Origin: Utricularia gibba
Taxonomy: Eukaryota; Streptophyta; Magnoliopsida; Lamiales; Lentibulariaceae
Length of the DNA: 64,000 nucleotides
Reading direction: 5' to 3'
Assembly: GCA_002189035.1 (NCBI GenBank)
Contig: NEEC01000020.1
Coordinates: 1,240,001-1,304,000 of the forward strand
Shown here: positions 12,810 through 24,173 of the stretch, piece by piece
Numbering within the stretch: the stretch's first letter is position 1
Layout: each line of letters starts with the position of its first letter
The notes under the pieces: model-generated
Told to the model about the DNA's origin: nothing
The model's database searches: none
Seen by the model: only the letters and a program-made list of their open reading frames with translations
Translations under genes and position numbers: made by a program

Positions 12810-13806
12810 TCATGGCAAGTCTATGCAAACCTCCTTACTAAGTTCAGAACACTTGGTGTCGTTTATCAGCCCACAAAGAACTTCCTTAGCTTGCCTAAGC
12901 ATACGAAGCACTTGTTTCACATGTTCATTAGCCACTTGTGTATGTACCGCTCGAACTAAACCCATGGAATCATCTACTTGATAGTTAGAATCCCGATCCT
13001 CTTCACTGTACGATTTTACACTAAATACTTAAGTTTAAGCTAAGATACACTACATCAAAGATCAAAGTTAATGAATTAATAGCTTAAAGACCTTACCATT
13101 TCTTATCCATCTGCTGATTATTGCTACAGCTGCTGCACTTTGATTTCGAATCATCACCAGAGTTCGAGCCTTTGCCACTTTCAGGTCGATTATGCTCCAG
13201 AATCGATGAGCATGAGCTTCCTTCAGTTTTGGAGGTGACTGAGCTTAAAAACTGAGTATTCCCCAAAACATATACCTCATCATCTTGTTTTCCATCAATG
13301 ATCTCTTTCTTTGCTAGAATAGGTGAAATGCCAGGTGAGTCTTCAAAGCATAAACCCTCTGAATATGAAACGTGCCGGAAGTTCAAAATCTCCAGCTTCT
13401 TCATCAGAAGTCCCAGCTTTTTCTCAGCTTTGTTTCTTGATTTCTCCTCGTCTTTCAGAAGAATTTCCAGTTCTACCAACTGAAAATATTCAACATTTCA
13501 AGAACTTTTTACTTAAAACCGAAAAGAAGTTGAAGAAAAAAAATAAGAAAGCGGAAGCAGTCCGACCCTATTTTCCAATTTATCTGCTTCCTCTTTAGCA
13601 TTCCTCGACGCCATTCTCTCAGCGAGTAATCTTCCCCTCAGGCAATCAACTTTCAGTACCATGCTTTCAAATTTCAGTTTGTTATCACTACATAATTCAC
13701 AGTAGCCGTTACTTCTCCATTGAAAACCCGCGAAAAAATGATTTGAGTAGAGGAAAGAAACATACCCAATGTCCGCATTCGCATTGTCTCCAAGACCAGT
13801 CTCCAT
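12810..13806 (-). CDS. Coiled-coil protein of unknown function
   Basis: Four exons on the minus strand: 13806-13766, 13687-13567, 13479-13097 and 13005-12810. All boundaries are GT-AG, phases agree, and the product is 246 residues. Residues about 15-90 form a charged, heptad-like region (LRGRLLAERMASRNAKEEAD then LEILLKDEEKSRNKAEKKLG), a likely coiled coil. Residues about 120-180 are Ser/Cys/Asn-rich and probably disordered (SKSKCSSCSNN). The last exon encodes a helical, conserved-looking C terminus (VHTQVANEHVKQVLRMLRQA). The layout looks like a plant-specific family, but I cannot name it or assign a function. The start is the ATG at 13806, which opens the first spliced frame. No signal peptide or membrane segment is visible. 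Confidence 0.75.
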
Positions 13807-16800
13807 TATCGTTCAATCAATGTGAAGAAATTCCCAGAAAAAACATTCACACCCGCCTTTCTGTTACTCACAGTGAAACACGTTGAGATGAAACTTGGAA
13901 GCATATGAAGCGGTGGCGCGATGGGCCGTTGCAATTACTGCCCTCGCATTGATGACTAATTATTGGCACTGCTTTCCACCTACACTACAAAAAGTATAAA
14001 CCTGCTGTGCATTTTATTCATAAAAAATTTGGTGAAGGTAGATGGAACACGATACCCAAAAATTTACTCCTTTTGTTTTGTTAATGTGTTTAAATCTCGG
14101 AATAATCGGTGATTCCCACATCCGCTGCGCAGTTGGGGTGAATCAGGTGCGGATTCACAGTACTCAGTTTTTTTTTTGTTTTTTTATTTTAATATTTGTA
14201 ATTATTAATTTTAATAATAAATATTTGTTAATTAATTAATTAAAATCCTAATTATTTTTCATATTTTCATACATCTTGATCTTTGAATGCTCGATAATCA
14301 CACAATGATCATCGTTTATTCTTTATCCTTTTAATTTTTTTTGTCTTTTGTGAATATTTAATTTTGATTAAAAATTATTTTATTTAATATTTTAAAATAT
14401 TTATATAATTTAAATATTATAAATTGAAATTATCTGAATACATCAATAATTTTTCAAATCACAAATCCACACATTCGAATTCATAAATCAACAAATCCAC
14501 GCACCCGTACCTATATATCCTAAGTTTAAATTAGTTATATTTATAAAAAAAAATATGCACAAAAATGTATTTCCAATCAGGGTTTAGTGTTTTTTTGTGG
14601 AAATATACACAAATACTATTCTTTCAATGTAATGAAAGAAATTCCTTGATTAAATTAAAGATGCCGGGGCTAAAAACTGATAGCATAAATGAATGCTAAA
14701 TGGTGAGTAGGGCAGGCTAAACGTAGAAGTAGCATGTGAATCAACCCCCTCTCGTTGCAAACAGGTAGGTTTACATTCACACAATTTTAAAATAATAATT
14801 ATAACGCAATGGAAAGTCATGCGGTAGCATATTTTAATGAAATATTGACAGCCTAAACCTCACAAATTCTAGGTGTATTCATATTTATTCACACTTGTAA
14901 CTTCTTCTTTATAAATATCTAAAAAACAATATCGAATTATCAATACACTAACTACTTTTCATTATTGTTAGCAAATAGCATTCCAGCAAAGAAACGCTCA
15001 ATTAAAAATTCCATGGATAGGCATGCAAGCACAATAGAAACCAAGGTAGAAAGTATCTAGTAAGATATTTACATGCAAGGAAGGCACTTGGACATTGGAA
15101 TGTAACAATGGAAAGATAGGGTGTAGGAAGTATTGAGATAGGCAAGACTTCAAAGTGAAGGCTTTGGTGAGAACTTCTTCGAAATGGCTATAGGCATCGA
15201 TCTTACGAATGAAGTGCAGAGGAAGAGCCGCCTAAGTGGAGTAGCATCTATTAGAACAAATGATTCGTATTAAGATTTAAAAGTAAAATAATTTACAATA
15301 TAAAAAATTATAAATCACTAATAGTTGATTGAATTTAATATTTTCTAACGAGTTTAATGTTTTTTGTGTACTTGACCAACTCATCAAGTCCTTAATTTCA
15401 ATAGCACCTTGGTAAGGAACTGCTCACAGGGTGAATGATCAAGGATAATTGCCTGCATATTGAAGATCCAAGAAAGCAATGTTGGAGAAGCAAGTGCCAA
15501 GGTAGGGAAATAGAAGTTGAGCCTAGCGCTTGTGTGAAAAGACCCCAACTAATGCCCATAGAGGTGAATGAAGAGCGTATAACCATGGAGATCCCAAAGA
15601 CTACAGGAGACAAGTCTTAAGGCATTAGCCTAGAGACTCCTATAATATTGGAGAAAAATACAGCAAAAAGGGAAGTCCCATCATATCACGTATCCATATG
15701 CACGTATATAAAGCAAGAGGAGAAACAAGGACTGCATTTTTGACAAAGGATACGCTGAATTAAAATTTCCTTAGGTGTTGCAGATCTAAAGAATTTCTAC
15801 ATCAAAATATTTATAAACATGCAATCCACAAATATTCTATATGAAAATAAATATAATAAGACCAAGTCCAAATCGATCAATAAAAAGTAGGGATGGAAAA
15901 AAAACCCAGTTTTTTCAAAAATTGAAAAATGGGTTTTCGGTTTTTTTTAAAAAAAAAACTCAAAATTGGTTGGATTTTTTTTTAATTGTAAAAGTTTGCA
16001 TTAGAATACTATTAATATATAATATTAAAATGGTCGGTGTAATACTAAAATAGTTATACATCAAATCATATTAATATACAATATTTAATTGTATTAAAAC
16101 TAGTTTATCATTATAAAAATGTATTTTATGAAAAACTCAAATTTACTTATATTTAACAAAATGAGTTTTTTCGAAAAAAAATCCTTCCCTAATAAGCATC
16201 AATCTGTTTTAATTACAAGTACTATATGCAAGTTAGATTGTACAAAGGATTTTACAAGAGAGTTGAGGTCATTTATAAAAGTATTCATTCTTGATTTCTC
16301 TCTCACACATTAAGTACAAAATAATTTATATACGATGGATAATTTTTTCAAATAGTATTTTAACAGTGGATAATTTTCAAAATCATCCAAAGAGTTGGTA
16401 ACTACATAAATAGAGAGAATCAAATTTATGGTGCAGATTGCTAAGGTACAAAAATGAATAAATGTCATTTTAATCGAAAAGGATGAAAATTACAACTAAA
16501 ACATAAATAGTGTATGCAACTTGAGCAAATAAAGCAAGCAAACAAATTTTGAATTTCTAGGCTAAAGGCTTTAATGCCATTTTTTTTTTTGTCTCCAATG
16601 ATAAACAACAAGCAATTAGTTGAAGCACGTAAGTAATGAAACGATTAAAACACACAAGCCATGAACTAAGATAGTGTTAAACAAATGTCACGAAAATCCT
16701 GAAAATAGTTTTGGGTGATTCACCTTCTGGAGATTGTCTTCAACTCCAGGGCTTTTCTTCATACTCTTCTATTAAGTGTGATTTCATCACACATTTTATA

Positions 16801-17529
16801 TTTTTTTCTATGGTTAAATGTAATTAAAATTATTTATTACAAATTTATGATATAAGTTTTAGTTTTTATTTATATTAGAGCAATTGTATTTATTATTGTA
16901 TTTCATATAATCTTTTTTTGAATTTAATTGTATTTGAGTGTATGATTAAAGAGATATATATAACAGAATAAAAGAGAATACAAATCAAATCCTTATGATC
17001 GATAATTTTACTATGCTTTATACGTTTGACATTTTAAATTTTCTTAAAATTTGTTATGGAATGGCATACATCATATTCCTTACTCTAGTAGATGAACAGT
17101 ATTGGATTGTAAGTGTTGAGTCTCATGAAATATACCAGGCAAGACACTCTCCTTTATAGAAGCAGAAGTAGTAGAGCAACATACATGTGATTGGTTAGAA
17201 GACTACACCCATGTCACATACGCTTTAGAGGTTGCCTCGTGCAATAACTCACTGAATCTCGGGTTGCCACTTTCTTTCAGAAGATGAGTCCATGATAGCA
17301 GCATTCTTAAATCTAATTGAGCTGTATCGGGGATTTGATGAAACACACTTGGGAGGACCCAACCTAGAAAGTGAGTCCAAGGAAGCGCTGGCACATACAA
17401 GCAACGAAATGAAGTTTGGTTCTAAATCAGTTAATAAAGGAAAGGGAAAAATGACTTCACACCTACAAAAATAAAGCAACGAGCATAAAGAAAATGTTCA
17501 GATGTAGGAATTATCGATAAAGTAAATGT
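13807..17529. other. AT-rich intergenic DNA
   Basis: The first 100-150 bases are probably promoter and 5' UTR of the minus-strand coiled-coil gene. Beyond that I see AT-rich sequence with short chance frames only. The words tagggatgg plus poly-A and aaaccc at 15888-15910 resemble a hAT-type terminal repeat, but no partner end was found. Frames at 15435-15620 and 17292-17474 have no recognisable similarity. Confidence 0.4.
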
Positions 17530-17538
17530 TGTTCTAGA

Positions 17539-18620
17539 GTGATGCGTGCCGTTTCCACAACAAATTTTAATATTTTTAAAATTTGTAACACACAAAGAAA
17601 AAGAAAGAAAAAAGAAGAAAAGAAGAAAAAGAAAAGCAAACTAAAAAAAACGGAAAAAGAAAAGCGAAACTCACACATACAACACCAAACACAAAAAAAT
17701 TCAACTCCCCGACAACGGCGCCAAAAATTTGATACGTGGCGTTTCCACAACAAATTTTAATATTTTTAAAACTCGTAAAACACAAAAGCGTAGTATGGGT
17801 GTCGAACACAGGGAATTGTTTTTGAATGAAAATGTGAGGTACCCCAAATACAACTGTATTTCCAGAAACGTTGCGAGAAACGATTTTGCAGGTAAAAGGT
17901 ATCCCAAATACAACGAGGTCACTACCTGTCTATTAATCTTGAGGTACGGCCACTGATAAAACGTTGTTTTCCTCCTACCAAAAGAGCTCAAGTTGGTGCT
18001 TTCCACCTTGCTCCTTTCCAAAACTTGCGGGTAGTGATCAGTTAACCATGAATCTTGAGTAAGAGGGTGTTACAGAAAGATTGTAACATATTCGCGTGGA
18101 TACATACGGAACCTGTTCAGATTAAGAGAAACTGTGAAGATAGGCTAACGAAACATAGATCTGGGGGTATCCCAACCCAGAAACAGAAGTTTCTAGCCGC
18201 GAACGGCCAAACAAACTAAAGGAAACGAAAACAAGGTTCTAGAGAGAAGTTAGAGGAAAATCCTCTAGAGAGAGAAACAAAAGGGAAAACTAAACTAACT
18301 ACTATTTGTCCAACGTCTGAACATAACTTAACTTCAATGAAAGTCTGAGATTTCATGTCCCTGTGGTTATGCTGAACTTGGGTGACTTGCAAGCAAACAT
18401 CTGTTCTGACACTGGTACGCTAATAATGTCGTCTATTAGAGACTCCCGTGTTCCGCACGTCAAAGCTCATGATTAGGTGCATGCAGTCTTCCGGAAATCA
18501 AGGAATGTCAGCTCTGAAAGATCCAATTTGTCATTATCTGATGCCCTCTTTCTCTCACTTACTGCCACGTGTGCGTCTCTAGAAAAACTCAATTAAAGCT
18601 AGTAAAATTATTAGATATAA
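17539..18620. repeat. LTR-type or large non-autonomous repeat with duplicated boundary
   Basis: A word of about 50 bp (gtttccacaacaaattttaa onward) occurs at 17549-17595 and again at 17739-17785, same orientation and about 190 bp apart. Between them lie a purine-rich tract (17595-17660) and the word gacaacggcgccaaaaattt (17710-17729), which commonly precedes certain plant LTR-type repeats. The second copy is followed by gggtgtcgaacacaggga (17793-17810), another conserved word of such repeats. No protein-coding domain is visible. Confidence 0.5.
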
Positions 18621-19873
18621 TACAAGATTTAGGATAATTATCCTAAACTAGATAAAAACATAAATCTCATATTATAAACTCCTAATTAGACATTTCTAAT
18701 CACATTTAGACATAAAAACAACCTAATAAATAATAAGAAAATGACACTTAACATATAGCATTATTTATAATTAAGAATAATGTAAAAAAATGCTTGAAAG
18801 TAAGTTTTTTGTTTTTCAAACTGAAATAAAATGTCCATTATTCTTTCTGGTTCATTTTCTTCTCTATTCTATACATAAAACTTGGGTCAGACCAAAGTTA
18901 GCCCGAATCTAACCTAAAGAACTCCCACCAAAATTCGAGCTAAGGGACAACCTTATGGGGCTTTGAAGGCATGACCTTAACCCATTTATTGATTGGGAAT
19001 ATTAATCCTATCTCATCCATTAGTATAGTGTATTTTAAAATATATTGTAAATATAAATATTTAAATTATAAATATTGATATTAATAAAAATACAAAATAA
19101 TAGAAAATTAACTTCAATTCTCATTAATTATGAAAAAGATAATATCCGCGAAAAAAAAAAATCTATCTAAAAAAATTATAAATAATATTTCATCCTTTAT
19201 AATAAAAAAACGAAAAAAAATATGTTAGACTAACTTTGGTCCTAAATCAGTTATTTAGTGCTAAACACAACTAGCCAAAAGGGTATCTGCCCATTTGGGC
19301 CTATAAACGCAAATTTGGTGCCATGTCATCCATGTTGGGTTGGCCCTTTTTAACTTGGGAAACTATTGTAGACATTGTTTTAAAATTATGGGTTTTACTC
19401 ATGGGATCTCAATGATATTTTAGTGGATTTGATTCAATTCTAATTTTATTTTTTAAAATTTTTTACTGTTTATATTATGGAGATGGTTAAGATCAAATAA
19501 AAGATACGTTATAAATATTTGATATATATATATATATTAAATAAATTTTAATATAGATTTTTATATATGTATTTATACTAAAAGTAAAAAATACTCATTT
19601 GTATTTGGATTATATATTATTTGAATGAATTATGGGAGGATGAAGATTATTTTAATAAATTTTTTTAATTTAATTGTATCAAGTATTTAGGAATATGATT
19701 TTAATTTTCTATATTTTCAATATTTTGATACATTAAATTATGATGTTATAATTATATTCCAATATTTTGATAAATGTAATAAAAAATTAATAAATCCGGT
19801 TCATTCCATTCTAAAATGGATTTAACCTTAAACCATAATTAAACAATTCAATGGATTTAACTCATTTTTAAAA
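18621..19873. other. AT-rich intergenic DNA
   Basis: No gene. Contains a TA microsatellite at 19527-19543 and loosely inverted words around 18893 (accaaagttag) and 19228 (ctaactttggt) that may mark a decayed short element. Confidence 0.35.
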
Positions 19874-20448
19874 GGAAAAATTTCATTAAAACCATCTAAT
19901 TTATAGTCCATTTTCAATTTTTCCATCAAAATTTTTCAGTTTCAATAAAGCCATTAAACATATAAAAAAAATTTCATTTCAAATATATATATATATATTG
20001 ATTTTTTATAATTGAATAAAAGGATGATAAATCTGATTTAATAAAAATATGATCCAATTTAATACGAAATTTCACTAAATTCATGGAATATACATACAAT
20101 TTTATTTTCATCATAAAAAAATTTATTCACTAAAAAATTTAATCATAATTAAATCATTATACGAAAATTATTAACAATGTCAAAACTATTTTATTTGTAA
20201 TCAAAAGACAAAAAAAATCAATTTTTGAATTAATTTATGATGAATTAATGATTTTTTTTATTAAATTGGATTATATTTTAATTAAATACATGTAAATATC
20301 AGTTTACATAAATAAAAAATGAATTTTATATGTTTATTTTTAAAATTAAAAATTTTTAATATGTTTAATGGTTTTAATGGAACAAAAAAACTTTGATGTC
20401 AAAATTGAAAATGAAAGATAAGTTTGATGTCTTTAATGAAAATTGACC
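19874..20448. mobile_element. Foldback element / MULE-like MITE with about 110-bp inverted ends
   Basis: The left arm (19874-19985) and right arm (20340-20448) are long imperfect inverted repeats: the left arm reads ggaaaaatttcattaaaacc and the reverse complement of the right arm reads ggtcaattttcattaaagac, and similarity continues for about 100 bases (ccattttcaatttttccatc against tcattttcaattttgacatc). The centre has no coding sequence. Flanks read tttttaaa on the left (19866-19873) and ttttttaaa on the right (about 20450-20458), a possible target duplication. Long ends beginning with G and a duplication near 9 bp suggest the Mutator superfamily; this is inference. Confidence 0.65.
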
Positions 20449-20971
20449 GTTTTTTAAACACTCCTAATTGGTTAGCATTGATGAATGTTGGTTCATTTGT
20501 TCCTTCCAGACACATACTTTTCCCTACTCGCAAATGTTTCCTTTCACAATCTATTAATAATATATATGCGTTAATAAGCATATGATACTAAGATAAATTA
20601 AAGTTAAGCATATGCTCTTGCATTCTAATTTTTTTTAATATAAACAATATTATAATATTTATAATTTAAGTTTAAAATACAGTGGCATGGCTAATTTAGG
20701 TGTAGTAGCAGAGACACCAGGGTCTCACCGGATGATGCGGCTTTACAACTTCAGTGTTAACGTCGTTATTCTCATAAATACGCACTCATTCCCTCACTTT
20801 TGGACTTCCCTTTCTTCTTCTTCGACTTCTTCGCTTCTACTGTTCAGCTTTACCTTTTCTCACCTTCTTCACTACTGTACTTTGTCACGCCAATAGCAGA
20901 CTCCCTCGGGTGAGGCGGAGACGGCTTGAAAATTCTGCGTATAGATCTCACTCTAAGTGGTGTTATTGGCG
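20449..20971. other. Upstream region and probable 5' UTR of the RopGEF gene
   Basis: The sequence changes from AT-rich to mixed composition near 20690. Pyrimidine-rich runs (20800-20860) followed by gtgaggcggagacgg suggest a 5' leader. No TATA box close to the start could be chosen with confidence. Confidence 0.35.
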
Positions 20972-23156
20972 ATGGGGAGTGTTGATTCGGATGAGGGGGG
21001 CGAGGACAGGTGTGGTTCTTACAGTCTTAGCGCCGACGTGAGCGAGTCGGAGAGCTCTAATGATTGTGGCGTGGGTGAGGACGCCGGCGCTTCGACTCCC
21101 GCGCTGCTTTCTCACTTCGCTGCTGGGAGTTCCGCTGCTCTGACGCCAAATTTCAGTTTTCCGCTGGTTGGAGGCAAGGATGTGGTGTCTATCAACCACA
21201 AGGGCGGCTCTGATTTGCTCGGTTTGTGAAAACCCAGAGTTGATTATCCCTAAATTTCCATTGAACGTTTTACTTGGAAAATTGTTATGCTAACAGCTCA
21301 TTTCCCCCGCATTTGCGTTGCTTTTGTTCTCAATGTCTCAATGCTGCAGTAATATTCGGTTGTTTTATGCACAGAGCATCTGTGTGTGTGTTTATTTTTA
21401 CAAGGGGACGTGATATAACTTCAGTTTTTTTGCTTAGAAATTGAAATGATGAAGGAGCGATTCGCTAAGCTTCTCCTTGGTGAAGATATGTCTGGTGGTG
21501 GTAAAGGAGTCTGCACTGCCCTGGCTATTTCAAATGCTATAACCAATCTATCTGGTATATCAGGCAGACTTTCTTTGATTTCCTCGCCATTTCATTATTC
21601 CCTTTGCCTCTAATGCTGTTATGATCTAAGTTGTAAACTCCATGCTTTGAATTGAAGCATCAATATTTGGAGAGCTTTGGAGGCTGGAGCCATTGGCTTC
21701 TCAAAAAAAGGCAATGTGGTGCCGAGAGATGGATTGGTTGTTATCTGTGAGTGATTCAATTGTGGAGCTTGTTCCATCGATACAGCAATTTCCAGGAGGA
21801 GGTGCGTATGAGGTGATGGCTGCAAGACCACGCTCTGATTTGTGTATGAATTTGCCTGCCCTGAAGAAGCTTGATGCCATGTTAATTTGTATTCTTGATG
21901 GGTTTCGAGATGTGGAGTTTTGCTATGTTGATCGCGGAATAGTTCTGGATAATTGTGACAAGTACCCAACAGATTTTAGTGGGAGACCTTCTGTTAGACA
22001 GGAAGAGAAGTGGTGGCTTCCATGCCCTAAGGTTCCTGGAAAAGGTTTGTCTGCCGATTCAAGAAAGAGCCTACAGCAGTGTAGGGACTGCTCCAACCAA
22101 ATACTGAAGGCTGCAATGGCCATCAACAGCAATGTACTATCTGAGATGGCCATCCCATCAGCGTACACGGACACCTTGCCCAAGGTTAATCCTTAGGATT
22201 CATAACTCATGCTGATTTCGACTGCTCCCTAATCTTGTTTGATATTTCGCATGCAGAATGGAAGAGATTGCCTTGGTGATGTTATCTACCGCTGCATAAC
22301 AGCTGATCAATTCTCCCCAGAGAATCTTCTTGACAGCCTTGACTTGTCATCCGAGCATCAAACATTGGACGTAGCGAACAGGATTGAGGCTGCTCTGCAT
22401 GTTTGGAATCTAAAGGACAAAAAGAAAAATCCCAGTGATTTGAAATCTAAAAGAAGGGCTTGGGGTGATAAAGTCATGGGATTTGTAGCCGATGGAGAAA
22501 AGAACAAATTTTTAGCTCAACGAGCTGAAGCTTTTCTGCAGACTCTCCGGCTCCGTTTCCCTGGCCTTCCGCAAACTGCACTTGATATGAGTAAAATCCA
22601 GTACAACAAGGTGCTTCTTCTGTCCACTCATCTCTTTTGATAAAAATTTGCGAATCATCAACACATGCAAAAGATGTCAAATAACAGAAAGTGCATTGCT
22701 GCCTTGCAGGATGTGGGACACGCTATTCTAGAGAGTTATTCCAGGGTAATGGAGAGCTTGGCATTTAACATAATTGCCAGAATTGATGATGTTTTGTATG
22801 TAGATGATGCCACCAGGAGCTTCGCTGTTGTGCAGCCCACCTCGATTTTCAACCGGGGAGGTGGCTTCAACGGGCTCCCTCTTCAAAAGAAGATGTCCCC
22901 CAGCCCCTTCTCCATCCAACACACCCCTTATCTATCTCCATTCGCCACCCCAACATTCTGCTCCTCCCCGCTCTTCCCCAGCAGTCCAAGGGCGGCCACC
23001 CCAGCAAACAAGGGTGGGTTCACGGCTCAGTTGAGCCATAAATTAGACAAAATTGTGCCTGGAGACTTGAACAAACTCTTGTCTGTTACTGGAAACCTTG
23101 GCTCTAGACGGGTTTCCGGAGACTCGGATCGCGAGTGGTTCAGTAACGAGCGGTAG
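20972..23156 (+). CDS. ROPGEF: Rop guanine nucleotide exchange factor (PRONE domain)
   Basis: RopGEFs catalyse GDP/GTP exchange on plant Rho-type (ROP/RAC) GTPases at the plasma membrane, usually downstream of receptor-like kinases. Five exons: 20972-21221, 21438-21554, 21658-22184, 22257-22610 and 22710-23156; phases agree and give 564 residues, normal for the family. Residues 1-83 form an acidic, Ser-rich variable N terminus. The PRONE domain starts near residue 84 ([20 protein letters not shown]) and runs to about 445, with the hallmark [11 protein letters not shown] loop near residue 240, [11 protein letters not shown], and [20 protein letters not shown]. The C-terminal 110 residues are Ser/Pro-rich ([15 protein letters not shown]), the autoinhibitory and phosphorylated tail in characterised members. 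The ATG at 20972 was chosen because it opens the only conserved frame. Which subfamily member it is cannot be told from sequence alone. Confidence 0.95.
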
Positions 23157-24173
23157 AAGGAAAAAGGGGGCGCGAGACTACACTCTGTACATCTTCTCTA
23201 GCGCAACTTTTTGATGGTGAATTCTCGCCTCTGGATGGTCGCTTATGTTATTAACTGTTGTCCAGATTCAAGTTCTTCAGTTAGGTGTATATTTCCTGCA
23301 TTCAGAACACAACTTGGTGCCCTTCGCACTTCTTAATATTTAATAATTTAATAAAGTAAATGTCGTATTTTCTCTGTATTAATAAAATTAATTTTCAAAA
23401 TATTGCATAATGAATATAATTTTAATTTTTAGTCTTAATATTTATTTTTCTATATTTCATATTTTAATGTATTTTTAATTTTTATTGTTTGAATATCGAG
23501 TATAACTAATCTTCACCATTAAAAAACTACACACGATTAATTTTCATTATTTTAATGTTCAAATCAAATTGACATTACAATATCTATTTTTTCTATTTTT
23601 GATATAATTAGTGCAAAAGGTTTTCAATTTTTAGGAAAATTAGTATATAATATAAAAACTCATTTTCCCTCCCTCAAATTGTTGATGCAAATTGATGAGG
23701 AAATGGGCAAGCCATCATTCCCAATCAAACCAACTAGAAGAATTGATTGCAAACTACATTGATAAAGGAGGAAATCCAAGGTAAAATCTACAAGTGCTTA
23801 ATGGCTAAAAATAGAGTTAATACAAAGGTTATCCACACAAGTTTGCAATGGTCAGAAGCCCAAGAATATCTCTATAAGTACGAGTTATTTTGATGTAAAA
23901 TGAAGAACCTCTTCTTTTGAAATAGAAGAAAAGTTCAACTTCATATACTACATATATGTTTAATCCTCTTTATACATACTGCTATTCTACTTTTGTACAC
24001 CAAAATCACATATTTCTACCAAGCAACACAAATACAAAGCCAAAAAATCAAAGAATTATTCAATTCTTCATGGTGAACCCGATGTGAAGCCACATATATA
24101 CATGATCTGCTTTTGGTTCTTTGCTACTTGGAGTACTATATCTTGTACATTGTTTCTTTTGTTTTTTCTGCTA
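23157..24173. other. 3' UTR then AT-rich DNA upstream of a copia relic
   Basis: The first 170-250 bases are probably the RopGEF 3' UTR. From about 23340 the sequence is AT-rich. The part from about 23650 to 24170 may include the 5' LTR and leader of the following copia relic, but no paired LTR or clear primer-binding site was found. Confidence 0.35.

Noticed and set aside
15435-15620. 61-residue frame in the 15-kb region
   Set aside because: Similar-sized frame on the opposite strand, no motif, AT-rich intergenic context.
17292-17474. 60-residue frame
   Set aside because: Overlaps minus-strand frames of similar length and has no recognised similarity; left unassigned.
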